Below, piece by piece: positions 6,270 to 14,110 of a stretch of 39,482 nt of DNA; within the stretch, counting starts at the first letter, position 1; every line of letters begins with the position of its first letter. Where the stretch lies: positions 1 through 39,482 of the forward strand of contig NZ_PDCP01000054.1 of NCBI RefSeq assembly GCF_002553505.1, written 5' to 3'. The position numbers were made by a program, and so were the translations under genes. The notes below the pieces were generated by a model. That model made no database searches, was not told where the DNA came from, and saw only the letters and a list, made by a program, of their open reading frames with translations. Source of the stretch: Mycolicibacterium agri. Its GTDB lineage: Bacteria; Actinomycetota; Actinomycetes; Mycobacteriales; Mycobacteriaceae.

Positions 6270-7610
6270 ATGTCCATTGAACTGAGGGAGTGGCTACCTC
6301 AACCCGTGGTCGCGACCGCGCCGCCGGAGGGATCGGCTACCAAGAGCAGCGGCCACGTGCCGGACGGTGGAGTCGGCACGCCGGGCTTCCGCGAGGGGAT
6401 GTGGGCTGTCAGCCCGTACTGCTTCGATGAGGGAATCCGCTCCGACATGCACCTCCCGGAGACCGTCCAACTCATGGACATGACGTTGCGGGAAGGCAGG
6501 CAGGTCGCCGGTGTGTCAGTAGGCATTGACGAGGTGCTCGAATTCGCCCGCCGGATCGACGAAATCGGAGTGCACATCGTCGAGATGCACCACGATTTCA
6601 TCGACGAGATCAAACGCACGAAGGCGATGGGCGTCAAGTTCCGCATTCAGGCGCTGGTGCATCCGACGGCTGCGCTCAACCCCAAGGCCTGCCGCGAGGA
6701 GATCGACCTGTGTCTCGAGGCAGGCGCAGACATCATCTGCCCGGCCTTCGCGATTTCGGACTACAACTACAAGCTCGTCGAGTCGATGGGCGGTCTGACG
6801 ATCACGCGTGAGGAAGCCCTCGACCGCGCCTGCGAGGCCATCGCATACGGCAAAGAGCAAGGCGCGTATATGAATCCCAACCTGATGGACTTCTCGCGAC
6901 TCGATCTGGAGCGCTTGAAGACCATCGTGTCGCGGCTGAAGGAAGCCGGCATCGACGGGCTGCGCATCGACGACATCTGCGGCGCATGCATTCCCGCCGT
7001 GTATAAGCACCACGCGTGGGTCGTCAAGCAGATCCTCGGACCCAAGATTCCATTGGCGATCCACAGCCACAACGACTTCGAGCTCGGTACCGCGGGACAA
7101 CTTGCGGCGCTCGAGGGCGGGGCAGAGGTGCTCGAGGGCTGCATCAACGGACTCGGGGAACGGGCCGGAGTGCCCAACCTCGCGGTTCTGGCCCCCATCC
7201 TGGAGATGATGTACGGCTACGACACCGGCATGAGACTTGAACTCATTCAGGACCTTTGCGAATGGGTGGCCGACGTGTGGAACCAGCCGATTCCCGAACA
7301 TCAAGCCGGCTGCGGGCATACCGCGTTCTCCCACGCCGCCGAGGTGCACTACGCGCTGCCCGAGGGCGACGAATGGTCCTTCAACGCGTGGTCGCCCCGA
7401 GTCATCGGAAACCAGGCCTACGTGCCGCTGTGCCACTACTCCGGCGTCGAGGCCATCAAGCGTTGCGTGGTCGAACACGGTTGGGACCCGATCGACAACG
7501 AAGTCGCACAACGGGTTCTCGAGCGGGTTCGGATCGAGGTTCGCCACCGCAGGCGCGAGCCGAGCGATCGGGTGCTGGCCCAGATCGTCGAGGAAGAACA
7601 GCGGCGCTGA
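6270..7610 (+). CDS. HMGL-like / isopropylmalate-synthase-like DRE-TIM metallolyase
   Basis: A 446-residue DRE-TIM barrel enzyme of the family of 2-isopropylmalate/homocitrate synthases and HMG-CoA lyase. The motif MDMTLREGRQ (D70, R74, E75) binds the divalent metal and substrate, HSHND (H265, H267) gives metal ligands, and GLGERAGVPN (294-303) resembles the synthase GxGERxG loop. About 60 residues precede the barrel motif. ATG 6270 has GGGAGGA eight bases upstream. Expected chemistry is Claisen-type C-C bond making or breaking on a CoA thioester; direction cannot be told. First gene of the plus operon; regulated through the site at 6155-6166 (inference). Confidence 0.85.
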   Translation: MSIELREWLPQPVVATAPPEGSATKSSGHVPDGGVGTPGFREGMWAVSPYCFDEGIRSDMHLPETVQLMDMTLREGRQVAGVSVGIDEVLEFARRIDEIGVHIVEMHHDFIDEIKRTKAMGVKFRIQALVHPTAALNPKACREEIDLCLEAGADIICPAFAISDYNYKLVESMGGLTITREEALDRACEAIAYGKEQGAYMNPNLMDFSRLDLERLKTIVSRLKEAGIDGLRIDDICGACIPAVYKHHAWVVKQILGPKIPLAIHSHNDFELGTAGQLAALEGGAEVLEGCINGLGERAGVPNLAVLAPILEMMYGYDTGMRLELIQDLCEWVADVWNQPIPEHQAGCGHTAFSHAAEVHYALPEGDEWSFNAWSPRVIGNQAYVPLCHYSGVEAIKRCVVEHGWDPIDNEVAQRVLERVRIEVRHRRREPSDRVLAQIVEEEQRR

Positions 7611-7638
7611 GCCGTCCATCACAAGTTAGGAGCAACAC

Positions 7639-8421
7639 ATGAGGCAACTGGACGGCAAGAACGTCTTCCTGACCGGCGCCAGCAGGGGCATGGGCCGCGA
7701 GATCGCACGCGGGCTGGCGAAAGAGGGGGCATCGATCGCACTTGTGGCACGCACCGAATCGAACTTGAAGGAGCTGGCCGAAGAACTTGCGGGGCTCGGC
7801 GGCCGTGCGATCGCCATCCCCACCGACGTCAAGGACAAAGAACAAATCAAGGAGGCCGTGCGCCGCGCCCGCGACGAGTTCGGCGAAATCCACATCCTGA
7901 TCAACAGCGCTGGGGTGCTGGACAACGAACCCATCGCCAACCACAACGACGAGGTGTGGGAACACCACTACAGCGTCAACGTGAATTCGTATTTCTACAC
8001 GATTCGGGAGATCATCCCCGAGATGCTCGACCGCAGGTGGGGCCGCATCATCAACGTCGCATCGACATCGAGCAAGGTACCGATCGGACCGAACCGTGCC
8101 GCATACGTCTCGTCGAAGCACGCGGTGCTCGGCCTGACGAAAGAGGTCGCGTTCGAAGCCGCGCCGTTCGGCGTCACCGTCAACGCCATCTGTCCGGGTT
8201 TCGTCCTGACCGACATGGTCGAGGACAGCATGCGGAAGTTCGCCCGCGACTCGGGGAAGTCACCCGAGGAGACACGGGCGATGTGGATCGCGAAGATCCC
8301 GATGGGGCGGTTCATCGACCCGACCGAAGTTGTTCCGCTCGCGCTGTTCTTGGTGTCCGACGGCGCAGGCGCCATCACAATGCAGGCCATCAACGTCGAT
8401 GGTGGTTTCTGCCCGAACTGA
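7639..8421 (+). CDS. short-chain dehydrogenase/reductase (SDR)
   Basis: A 260-residue classical SDR. TGASRGMG (12-19) binds NAD(P), NSAG (89-92) supports the fold, S142 and YVSSK (Y156, K160) form the catalytic set, and PGFVLTDM and the end VDGGF are typical. It probably oxidises or reduces a hydroxyacyl or ketone intermediate between the hydratase and C-C cleaving steps. ATG 7639 is preceded by TTAGGAGCAAC, a good ribosome site. Gap to the HMGL gene is 28 bases and to the crotonase 17 bases, so it is co-transcribed. Confidence 0.92.
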   Translation: MRQLDGKNVFLTGASRGMGREIARGLAKEGASIALVARTESNLKELAEELAGLGGRAIAIPTDVKDKEQIKEAVRRARDEFGEIHILINSAGVLDNEPIANHNDEVWEHHYSVNVNSYFYTIREIIPEMLDRRWGRIINVASTSSKVPIGPNRAAYVSSKHAVLGLTKEVAFEAAPFGVTVNAICPGFVLTDMVEDSMRKFARDSGKSPEETRAMWIAKIPMGRFIDPTEVVPLALFLVSDGAGAITMQAINVDGGFCPN

Positions 8422-8438
8422 CCTCGAAAGGACCTGCG

Positions 8439-9230
8439 ATGAGGCTCAGCAATATTGGCGACGTATCGCTGGTCGAGACCATCTATGAGAAACGGAACAA
8501 AATCGCCTACATCACGCTGAACCGCGAAAAGGCCGCCAACGCATTCAATGTGCAGATGTGCGACGAGATGGCGGCGATATGGACGGATTTCAATACCGAC
8601 GATGATTCGTGGGTGGCAATTGTCACCGGTGCCGGCGAGAGGTACTTCTGCTCCGGTGTGGACGTAAAGGAGTCGCGAACCCGGCCGATGGGTCACATCT
8701 GGTTGCCCGTCGCCCGAATCATGGAGCAGGTATACAAGCCGATCATCACCGCCGTCAACGGCATCTGCTGCGGCGGCGGGCTGCACTTCTTGTCCGACAC
8801 CGACATCATCATTGGGTCGACCAACGCAGTGTTCTTCGACTCGCACGTGAATGTGGGGCTGGTGTCAGGTTGGGAGCCGATCGGGTTGAGCCGACGCATC
8901 CCGTTGAATTACGTACTGCGGATGACGTTGCAGGGCAAGAACTATAAGATCGACGCCGACGAGGCACTGCGGATAGGGCTGGTCACCGAGATAGTCGATC
9001 CCGGTCAGTTGCTGGCTAAGGCGGAAGAGATCGCACACGATATTCTGCAGAACGCTCCGCTTGCCACGAGATGGTCCAAACGCGCGATTATGGAGGGCCT
9101 CAATCACGGCATGCGCGACGCCCTCGAGCTGTCGGCCTACATGCTCAAGGAGGTCTGGGACACCGAAGACCGGGCTGAGGGCGCGCGGGCATTCGAAGAA
9201 CGTCGGAAGCCGGTTTGGACAGGCAGATAG
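8439..9230 (+). CDS. enoyl-CoA hydratase/isomerase family (crotonase) with altered catalytic position
   Basis: A 263-residue crotonase. The oxyanion-hole segments GAGERYFCSGVDVKE (64-78) and NGICCGGGLHF (107-117) bind the acyl-CoA thioester. The Glu144 position of the rat enzyme (GGGxE) is H116 here, and the Glu164 position is H136 (FFDSHVNVG), so the standard two-Glu hydration mechanism is not preserved. A hydrolase, isomerase, decarboxylase or C-C cleaving role is possible. ATG 8439 follows AAAGGA; the frame is open further upstream, but that part is only a shadow of the SDR gene. Four bases from the next gene. Confidence 0.88.
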   Translation: MRLSNIGDVSLVETIYEKRNKIAYITLNREKAANAFNVQMCDEMAAIWTDFNTDDDSWVAIVTGAGERYFCSGVDVKESRTRPMGHIWLPVARIMEQVYKPIITAVNGICCGGGLHFLSDTDIIIGSTNAVFFDSHVNVGLVSGWEPIGLSRRIPLNYVLRMTLQGKNYKIDADEALRIGLVTEIVDPGQLLAKAEEIAHDILQNAPLATRWSKRAIMEGLNHGMRDALELSAYMLKEVWDTEDRAEGARAFEERRKPVWTGR

Positions 9231-9233
9231 TCG

Positions 9234-10232
9234 ATGCAGAAGGTCATCGACGTCCACTGGCATCACGTCCCGAAAGCGTTTGCGGATGCCGTCGTATCCG
9301 GTCAGGTGCCTGTGGCGGGCCGAGTGGACACCAACGATGACGGTGTGCCCACCGTGTGGCTGGACAATGGCTTCAGACAGACACTGCCCGATTCCCTGAC
9401 TGATCCGACGACGATCCTCGCGGACATGGATGCCGCGGGTGTGGACGTCGTCGCCGCCTCCATCGCCCCGCCGATGTCGCACCTCGACGTAGACCCTGCG
9501 CTGGGGTTGACCGTAAGCCGCGCGATCAACGACGCCTACGCTGAACTCGCCGATGGCTTCGGCGGTCGCGTGTTGCCGCTGGGAAATGTGCCCTTGCAGG
9601 ACGTGAAGCTTGCGATCGGCGAATTGCGCCGCATCACAGACGATTACGGGTTCATAGGCATTCAGGTCGGCAGCAACATCGATGGAATGAACCTCGGTGA
9701 CCAGTCGCTCTTCCCGTTCTGGGAGGAGGTCCGCGAGCGTGACCTCTTCGTGTTCTCACACGGCATCAACCCGTTGGGAAGAGAACGGCTGAAGGACAAT
9801 CAGCTGCACAACTTTGTCGGTCTGCCCATCGATACAGCGGTGTCCGTCGCTTCGATGGTGTTCAACGGGGTGTACGACCGACTTCCCGGGCTCAAGATCT
9901 GCTATTCGCATGGTGGTGGTGCCTTCCCGTGTCTGCTCGGCCGGTGGGACCACGGATTCCGGCACCGACTGTCGGTGCAGACGCAGACAACGATCACGAT
10001 GCCCACGGATTACCTCCGCGATATCTACGTCGACTCGCTCACGCACGACGCCGCCTCGCTGCGCTTCCTGGTGGAACGGCTCGGCGTCGGCCAGGTGCTG
10101 CTCGGCAGCGATCACCCGTTCGACATGGGAGAAAGGGATCCGGTGGGCAAACTCAAGGAAGCCATCGGCGACCCGGAGGCGGTGTCCGCCATCGCCGGTG
10201 TCACCGCGGCCCGACTGCTCGGTGTGTCCTGA
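9234..10232 (+). CDS. ACMSD-type metal-dependent amidohydrolase (copy 2)
   Basis: A 332-residue paralogue of the protein at 74-1090, colinear throughout. The metal ligands are kept: HWHH (H8, H10), His in FVFSHG, His in CYSHGGGAFP, Asp in GSDHPFDMG. The two differ around the second half of the active site (FLHPSPPP against FSHGINPLG), so substrates may differ. ATG 9234 lies four bases after the crotonase stop, within the plus operon. Likely a decarboxylase or hydrolase step of the pathway. Confidence 0.9.
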   Translation: MQKVIDVHWHHVPKAFADAVVSGQVPVAGRVDTNDDGVPTVWLDNGFRQTLPDSLTDPTTILADMDAAGVDVVAASIAPPMSHLDVDPALGLTVSRAINDAYAELADGFGGRVLPLGNVPLQDVKLAIGELRRITDDYGFIGIQVGSNIDGMNLGDQSLFPFWEEVRERDLFVFSHGINPLGRERLKDNQLHNFVGLPIDTAVSVASMVFNGVYDRLPGLKICYSHGGGAFPCLLGRWDHGFRHRLSVQTQTTITMPTDYLRDIYVDSLTHDAASLRFLVERLGVGQVLLGSDHPFDMGERDPVGKLKEAIGDPEAVSAIAGVTAARLLGVS

Positions 10233-10261
10233 CGGCCGGCAAGAAATGGGTACGCGCCGGC

Positions 10262-11419
10262 TTGGTGGCACTGGCGGTCGACGCGGTCGGGGTGCTCCCG
10301 ATCTTCCTGACCGGTGCGCTGGCCGTTCAACTCCGCGCCGACTTCGGCCTGTCACTGGATTCAGTAGGACTGGTGTTCGCGTCCTATTTCGGTGCGGCCG
10401 CGCTGCTTTCAATCCCGTTTCGCCACGCGTCGGAACGGGTCGGGTTGCAAGCGAGCCTGAGGATCGGCCTGGTGATCTATGCGGCGGCGTTGCTCGGAAT
10501 GGGGGGGTTGGCGTCCTCGACGTTGGAGATGTGTCTGCTGGCCGGCGCGGCGGGCGTCGGTACAGCGGTCACCCGCACTGCGTCGAGCGTGCTGGTCGCG
10601 TGGCACTACGAACCGACCAGGCAGGGGCTTGCATTCGGTATCAAGCACAGCTCGATCCCGGTCGCCTATGTTGTCGCCGGGATTTCGGTGCCCGCCGTCG
10701 CACTCACCATTGGCTGGCGCTGGGTGTATGCGATTTCAGCGGTGCTGGCATTGACGGTGGTCGCGATGGTGCCGCGGTCGCGGGGTCGGCTGGCGCATGG
10801 CGCGAAACCAGGTGCGCCGGATCTATCGCGATGGCAGTTGGCCGTCGCGGCAATGAGTTTCGGTCTCGGGGCGGCGGCGGCGGGCTCTCTGGGCGCCTAC
10901 AGTGTGAGTACCGCTGTCTCGGCCGGATTGAGCCAGGGCGCGGCGGGTGTTCTCGTCGCGGCGGGCAGTATCGTCGGCCTGGCCAGTCGCATCGGCGTCG
11001 GATACTGGGCGGACCGCAGGGCGGGCAACCAACTGGACCTGGTCGCCGGCATGATGGCGGCGGGGACTGCTGGGTTTCTGCTGCTGGCTGTGCCGCATCA
11101 CATAGTGGTGTCCATCGCGGTACCGATCGCTTTCGCCACCGGCTGGGCATGGCTGGGGGCCTACAACTTGGCGATGACACGGTTGAATCCCGATGCACCC
11201 GGCGCGGTCATGGGAGTGGTGCAGACGGGCGCATTCGTCGGCTCGATCGCCGGTCCGGTCATTTTGGGCATCCTTGCCGAGAGGCATTCACACGGGGCAG
11301 CCTGGATCGGCGCGGCGATAGCGTCGCTCCTGGCCACCGTCGTCATCATCGCCCTGCGTCGACGGCTCGCCTCGGTGCCTGTCGCCGACGCAGAAAGCAT
11401 TGACACAGACCGTTCGTGA
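10262..11419 (+). CDS. MFS transporter
   Basis: A hydrophobic protein of about 385 residues with roughly 11-12 membrane segments (from GLVALAVDAVGVLPIFLTGALAV to the last segment SLLATVVIIAL), matching the major facilitator superfamily. The loop RHASERVGLQ after the second segment and YWADRRAGNQ in the second half correspond to the MFS inter-helix motif. The start is uncertain: no ATG is in frame near the true N-terminus; TTG 10262 or GTG 10265 are the first standard starts, and a CTG at 10229 overlaps the preceding stop. It probably imports the pathway substrate or exports a product. Confidence 0.82.
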   Translation: MVALAVDAVGVLPIFLTGALAVQLRADFGLSLDSVGLVFASYFGAAALLSIPFRHASERVGLQASLRIGLVIYAAALLGMGGLASSTLEMCLLAGAAGVGTAVTRTASSVLVAWHYEPTRQGLAFGIKHSSIPVAYVVAGISVPAVALTIGWRWVYAISAVLALTVVAMVPRSRGRLAHGAKPGAPDLSRWQLAVAAMSFGLGAAAAGSLGAYSVSTAVSAGLSQGAAGVLVAAGSIVGLASRIGVGYWADRRAGNQLDLVAGMMAAGTAGFLLLAVPHHIVVSIAVPIAFATGWAWLGAYNLAMTRLNPDAPGAVMGVVQTGAFVGSIAGPVILGILAERHSHGAAWIGAAIASLLATVVIIALRRRLASVPVADAESIDTDRS

Positions 11420-11433
11420 GGAAGGAACAGACG

Positions 11434-11739
11434 ATGCGAACATTACTTGCCCGCTACCACGTGCAGCCGGGACACAGTGACGCGGTCGAGGCGACACTGC
11501 AGAAGATGGCCGCCGCCGTTGCCCGGGACGAACCGGGCTGCCTGCTGTATCGTGCCGCGCGGTCGGCGGACAATCCCGACGTGTTCGTGCTGTACGAGGA
11601 GTACGCCGACGAGGCTGCGTTGTTGGCGCACCGGGAGACGCCGCACTTTCGCGATCTGATCGAGGGCACGGTGGTGCCCATGCTGACCTCGCGGGAGCGC
11701 GAGCTGCTCGTTCCTGTGACACGGGGCGGTGCATCATGA
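11434..11739 (+). CDS. ABM-domain protein (antibiotic biosynthesis monooxygenase-like)
   Basis: A 101-residue ferredoxin-like alpha/beta barrel protein: MRTLLARYHVQPGHSDAVEA, CLLYRAARSADNPDVFVLYEEYADEAALLAHRETPHF. This matches the ABM/YgiN family, which includes cofactor-free quinone-forming monooxygenases and non-catalytic dimers. ATG 11434 is chosen because GAGGAAGGA precedes it; a GTG at 11416 would include that site. It overlaps the next gene by four bases (ATGA). A monooxygenase or an isomerase-like accessory role is possible. Confidence 0.82.
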   Translation: MRTLLARYHVQPGHSDAVEATLQKMAAAVARDEPGCLLYRAARSADNPDVFVLYEEYADEAALLAHRETPHFRDLIEGTVVPMLTSRERELLVPVTRGGAS

Positions 11740-12770
11740 AGCTCGGCCGGGTGATCAGAGAAACGCCCGACGGTGCCGAGATCCGGCTGGTCGCCATCGA
11801 CATCGATGCCGACCTGGCAACTGATTTGCGGGCGGCTGAAGGTCGCAGGCTGCGACGGGCCGGAGCGACAACCGAAGCAGCGAAGGCCATCTCGGGCGTG
11901 TACTTCCCATCGAGCCTGACTGCGGCGCTGGGAGCGGGCCAAGAGTTCCTCCGTCGAGTAGAGCAGGCGATCGACGAGCCCGATGAAAAGGCCGTGTTAC
12001 CGCTGGGCGGCCTGAAGTGGGCACCGGCGATCGACCCGCCGGCGATGCTGGACTTCGCTGCGTTCGAGCAGCATCTGGTGAACGCACATGCGCGGGGCAA
12101 AAAGGAGCTGGGTGACGTCTTCTACGAACGGCCCGTGTACTACAAGATGGATCCGAATACGGTCATCGGTCACGACGACGTGGTCCCCTGGGCGAGCGAA
12201 AGCTCCTATATGGACTATGAATTGGAACTCGGCCTCGTCGTCGGCACGGAAGGCTCGGACCTGGAGCCGGCAACGGCCCAGGAGCACCTTCTCGGCGTGA
12301 CGGTGCTGAATGACTTCACCGCCCGCGATGTGCAGGCACGCGAAATGCCATCCGGATTCGGTCCCGCCAAGGGCAAGGACTTCGCGACCGCGCTGGGTCC
12401 GTGGGTGACCACTCTCGACGAGCTTGACATCAACGACCTGACGATGGTCGCGAGGGTCAACGGCGAGGAGTGGTCGAGGGGCTCGACGTCCACGTTGACC
12501 TGGAGCATCGGCGAGCTGCTGGCTTATGCATCGCGTAGCGGCAAGCTGGTGCCCGGCGAAGTGATCGGCACGGGCACGGTGGGTCTCGGTTGCGGGCTGG
12601 AGCTCTACAAGAGCCTGCAGCCGGGCGATGTGGTCGAGCTGGAGATCGAGGGAATCGGGTTGCTGCGCAATACTATCGGCAAACAGACCGGGTCGTTCTG
12701 GCAGCCGTCACCAAAGCAGAGAACGGCGTCGCCGACACTTCCTCCTCGGCCCACCCGCAGTCGAACCTAG
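11736..12770 (+). CDS. fumarylacetoacetate hydrolase (FAH) family protein
   Basis: A 344-residue FAH-superfamily enzyme. DFAAFEQHL (H113) gives the catalytic His lid motif, YELELGLVVG (E162, E164) and NDFTARD (D192) the metal ligands, and GPAKGKDF the substrate loop. Members hydrolyse C-C bonds of beta-diketo acids or decarboxylate/hydrate ring-cleavage products. Last gene of the plus operon. Its TAG stop shares the palindrome CTAG (12767-12770) with the stop of the convergent ABC ATPase gene, so no terminator separates them. The C-terminal 20 residues are Pro/Thr/Arg-rich. Confidence 0.9.
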   Translation: MKLGRVIRETPDGAEIRLVAIDIDADLATDLRAAEGRRLRRAGATTEAAKAISGVYFPSSLTAALGAGQEFLRRVEQAIDEPDEKAVLPLGGLKWAPAIDPPAMLDFAAFEQHLVNAHARGKKELGDVFYERPVYYKMDPNTVIGHDDVVPWASESSYMDYELELGLVVGTEGSDLEPATAQEHLLGVTVLNDFTARDVQAREMPSGFGPAKGKDFATALGPWVTTLDELDINDLTMVARVNGEEWSRGSTSTLTWSIGELLAYASRSGKLVPGEVIGTGTVGLGCGLELYKSLQPGDVVELEIEGIGLLRNTIGKQTGSFWQPSPKQRTASPTLPPRPTRSRT

Positions 12771-14110
12771 TCCTTGTGCCCGCCGTTGTAGAGGATGCAG
12801 GCGGTCTGATGCTCGGTGCCGACACCGCTGACCGACATGTCGTCGACCGGCGTGTATCGCAGATGCACCGATGTTGCGCGCACCTCCAACAGTTCGCACG
12901 CTCGCCGCATCGGCTCGGGTGTCGCATCGCTTCCCAACTCGGCCGCAACGGCCTCGGCCTCCTCGGCGGTGTCGAATGCGAGGTCCCCGTCGAATGGGGT
13001 GTGCTTGTTGGCCGCCTTGAGATTGTCGAGGAGATGTCCCCTCGTCTCGAGGATCCGCAGTGCGTCGCTGACGCCCCATCCGCACCGCTCGATCACCACG
13101 GGACACCGCGTGTGGAAGCGGCACCCCTGCGGCGGGTCGGACGGGTCAGGCACCGAGCCGGGTAGTCGGATCGTCTCGTCGGTCACCTCGAGCGCGGGAT
13201 TGGCCGCCAGAAGGGCTTGCGTGTAGGGATGGCGTGGCGCTTCGAAAATCTCGTCGGAACGCCCGATTTCACTGATCCGGCCCAGGTACATCACGATGAT
13301 GCGATCGCTCATGTGTTGGACGACACCGAGATCGTGGCTGATGAACAGATACGTCAACCGGTACTGCTGCTGAAGCTCGTGGAGCAGGTTCAGAATCTGG
13401 GCCTGCACCGAGACGTCCAGCGCGCTCGTCGGCTCATCCAGGACGATGAATTCAGGGTCGAGGGCCAACGCCCGAGCGATCGAGATACGTTGCCGCTGCC
13501 CGCCGGAGAATTGATGCGGGTACCGATAGAGGTGCTGACGGCCCAGTCCCACGTTCTCGAGCAGTTCCACCACCCGCTCGATGAGCGCGGTGCCGGAGGC
13601 CTCCTTGTGAATGCGCAGGGGACGGCCGACGATGTCGATCACCAGCTGACGTGGGTTCAGCGACGAGAACGCATCTTGGAAGACCACCTGGCAGTTGCGC
13701 CGGTAAGTGCGCCAAGCTGCGTGGGGCATCATGTCGATGCGGTGCCGGTGGTCGATGGCCGCGATCTCGCCTTCGTTGCGCTTGTCGAAGGGCAGTCCGA
13801 GTTGCGCGTCGAGGCGATCCACCGAGTCGTGGTCCATGCCGAAGTAGACACCGCCCGAGGTGGGACTCATCAGCCCGGCGATGCAGCGGCCCAGAGTTGT
13901 TTTACCGCAACCGCTCTCACCGACGAGGCCGACGGTCTCGCCGCGGTGGATGTCGAAGCTGACACCGTCGACGGCCTTGACGTGCCCGGTGACGCGCTGC
14001 AGCACACCTTCCCGGATGGGGAAGTATTTGGTGAGGTCGCGAACGTTGACGAGGTGGTCCGGCCCGGTCGTCGCGCGGAGGGTGGCGTCGGGTTCCAGCG
14101 TCGCACTCAT
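12767..14110 (-). CDS. ABC importer ATP-binding protein, OppF/DppF-like, enlarged
   Basis: A 447-residue ATPase of a peptide/nickel-type importer. Walker A GESGCGKT (64-71), Q-loop QVVFQD, signature FSGGQRQR, Walker B FIVLDEP and switch His in LFISHD are complete. The C-terminal oligopeptide domain has CRFHTRCP. It is about 110 residues longer than usual: an insert of about 45 residues (89-133) lies between Walker A and the Q-loop, and an acidic extension follows the C-terminal domain. ATG 14110 overlaps the OppD-like stop (ATGA). It energises substrate uptake with the OppD-like partner. Confidence 0.92.
   Translation of the reverse strand: MSATLEPDATLRATTGPDHLVNVRDLTKYFPIREGVLQRVTGHVKAVDGVSFDIHRGETVGLVGESGCGKTTLGRCIAGLMSPTSGGVYFGMDHDSVDRLDAQLGLPFDKRNEGEIAAIDHRHRIDMMPHAAWRTYRRNCQVVFQDAFSSLNPRQLVIDIVGRPLRIHKEASGTALIERVVELLENVGLGRQHLYRYPHQFSGGQRQRISIARALALDPEFIVLDEPTSALDVSVQAQILNLLHELQQQYRLTYLFISHDLGVVQHMSDRIIVMYLGRISEIGRSDEIFEAPRHPYTQALLAANPALEVTDETIRLPGSVPDPSDPPQGCRFHTRCPVVIERCGWGVSDALRILETRGHLLDNLKAANKHTPFDGDLAFDTAEEAEAVAAELGSDATPEPMRRACELLEVRATSVHLRYTPVDDMSVSGVGTEHQTACILYNGGHKD

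Noticed and set aside
6516..7622. 368-residue minus-strand frame opposite the HMGL-like gene
   Set aside because: Antisense shadow; the plus frame carries metal-binding motifs and a good ribosome site.
9814..11403. 529-residue plus-strand frame across the amidohydrolase and MFS genes
   Set aside because: It overlaps two clear genes in another frame and its product is Arg/Gly/Ser-rich low-complexity sequence.
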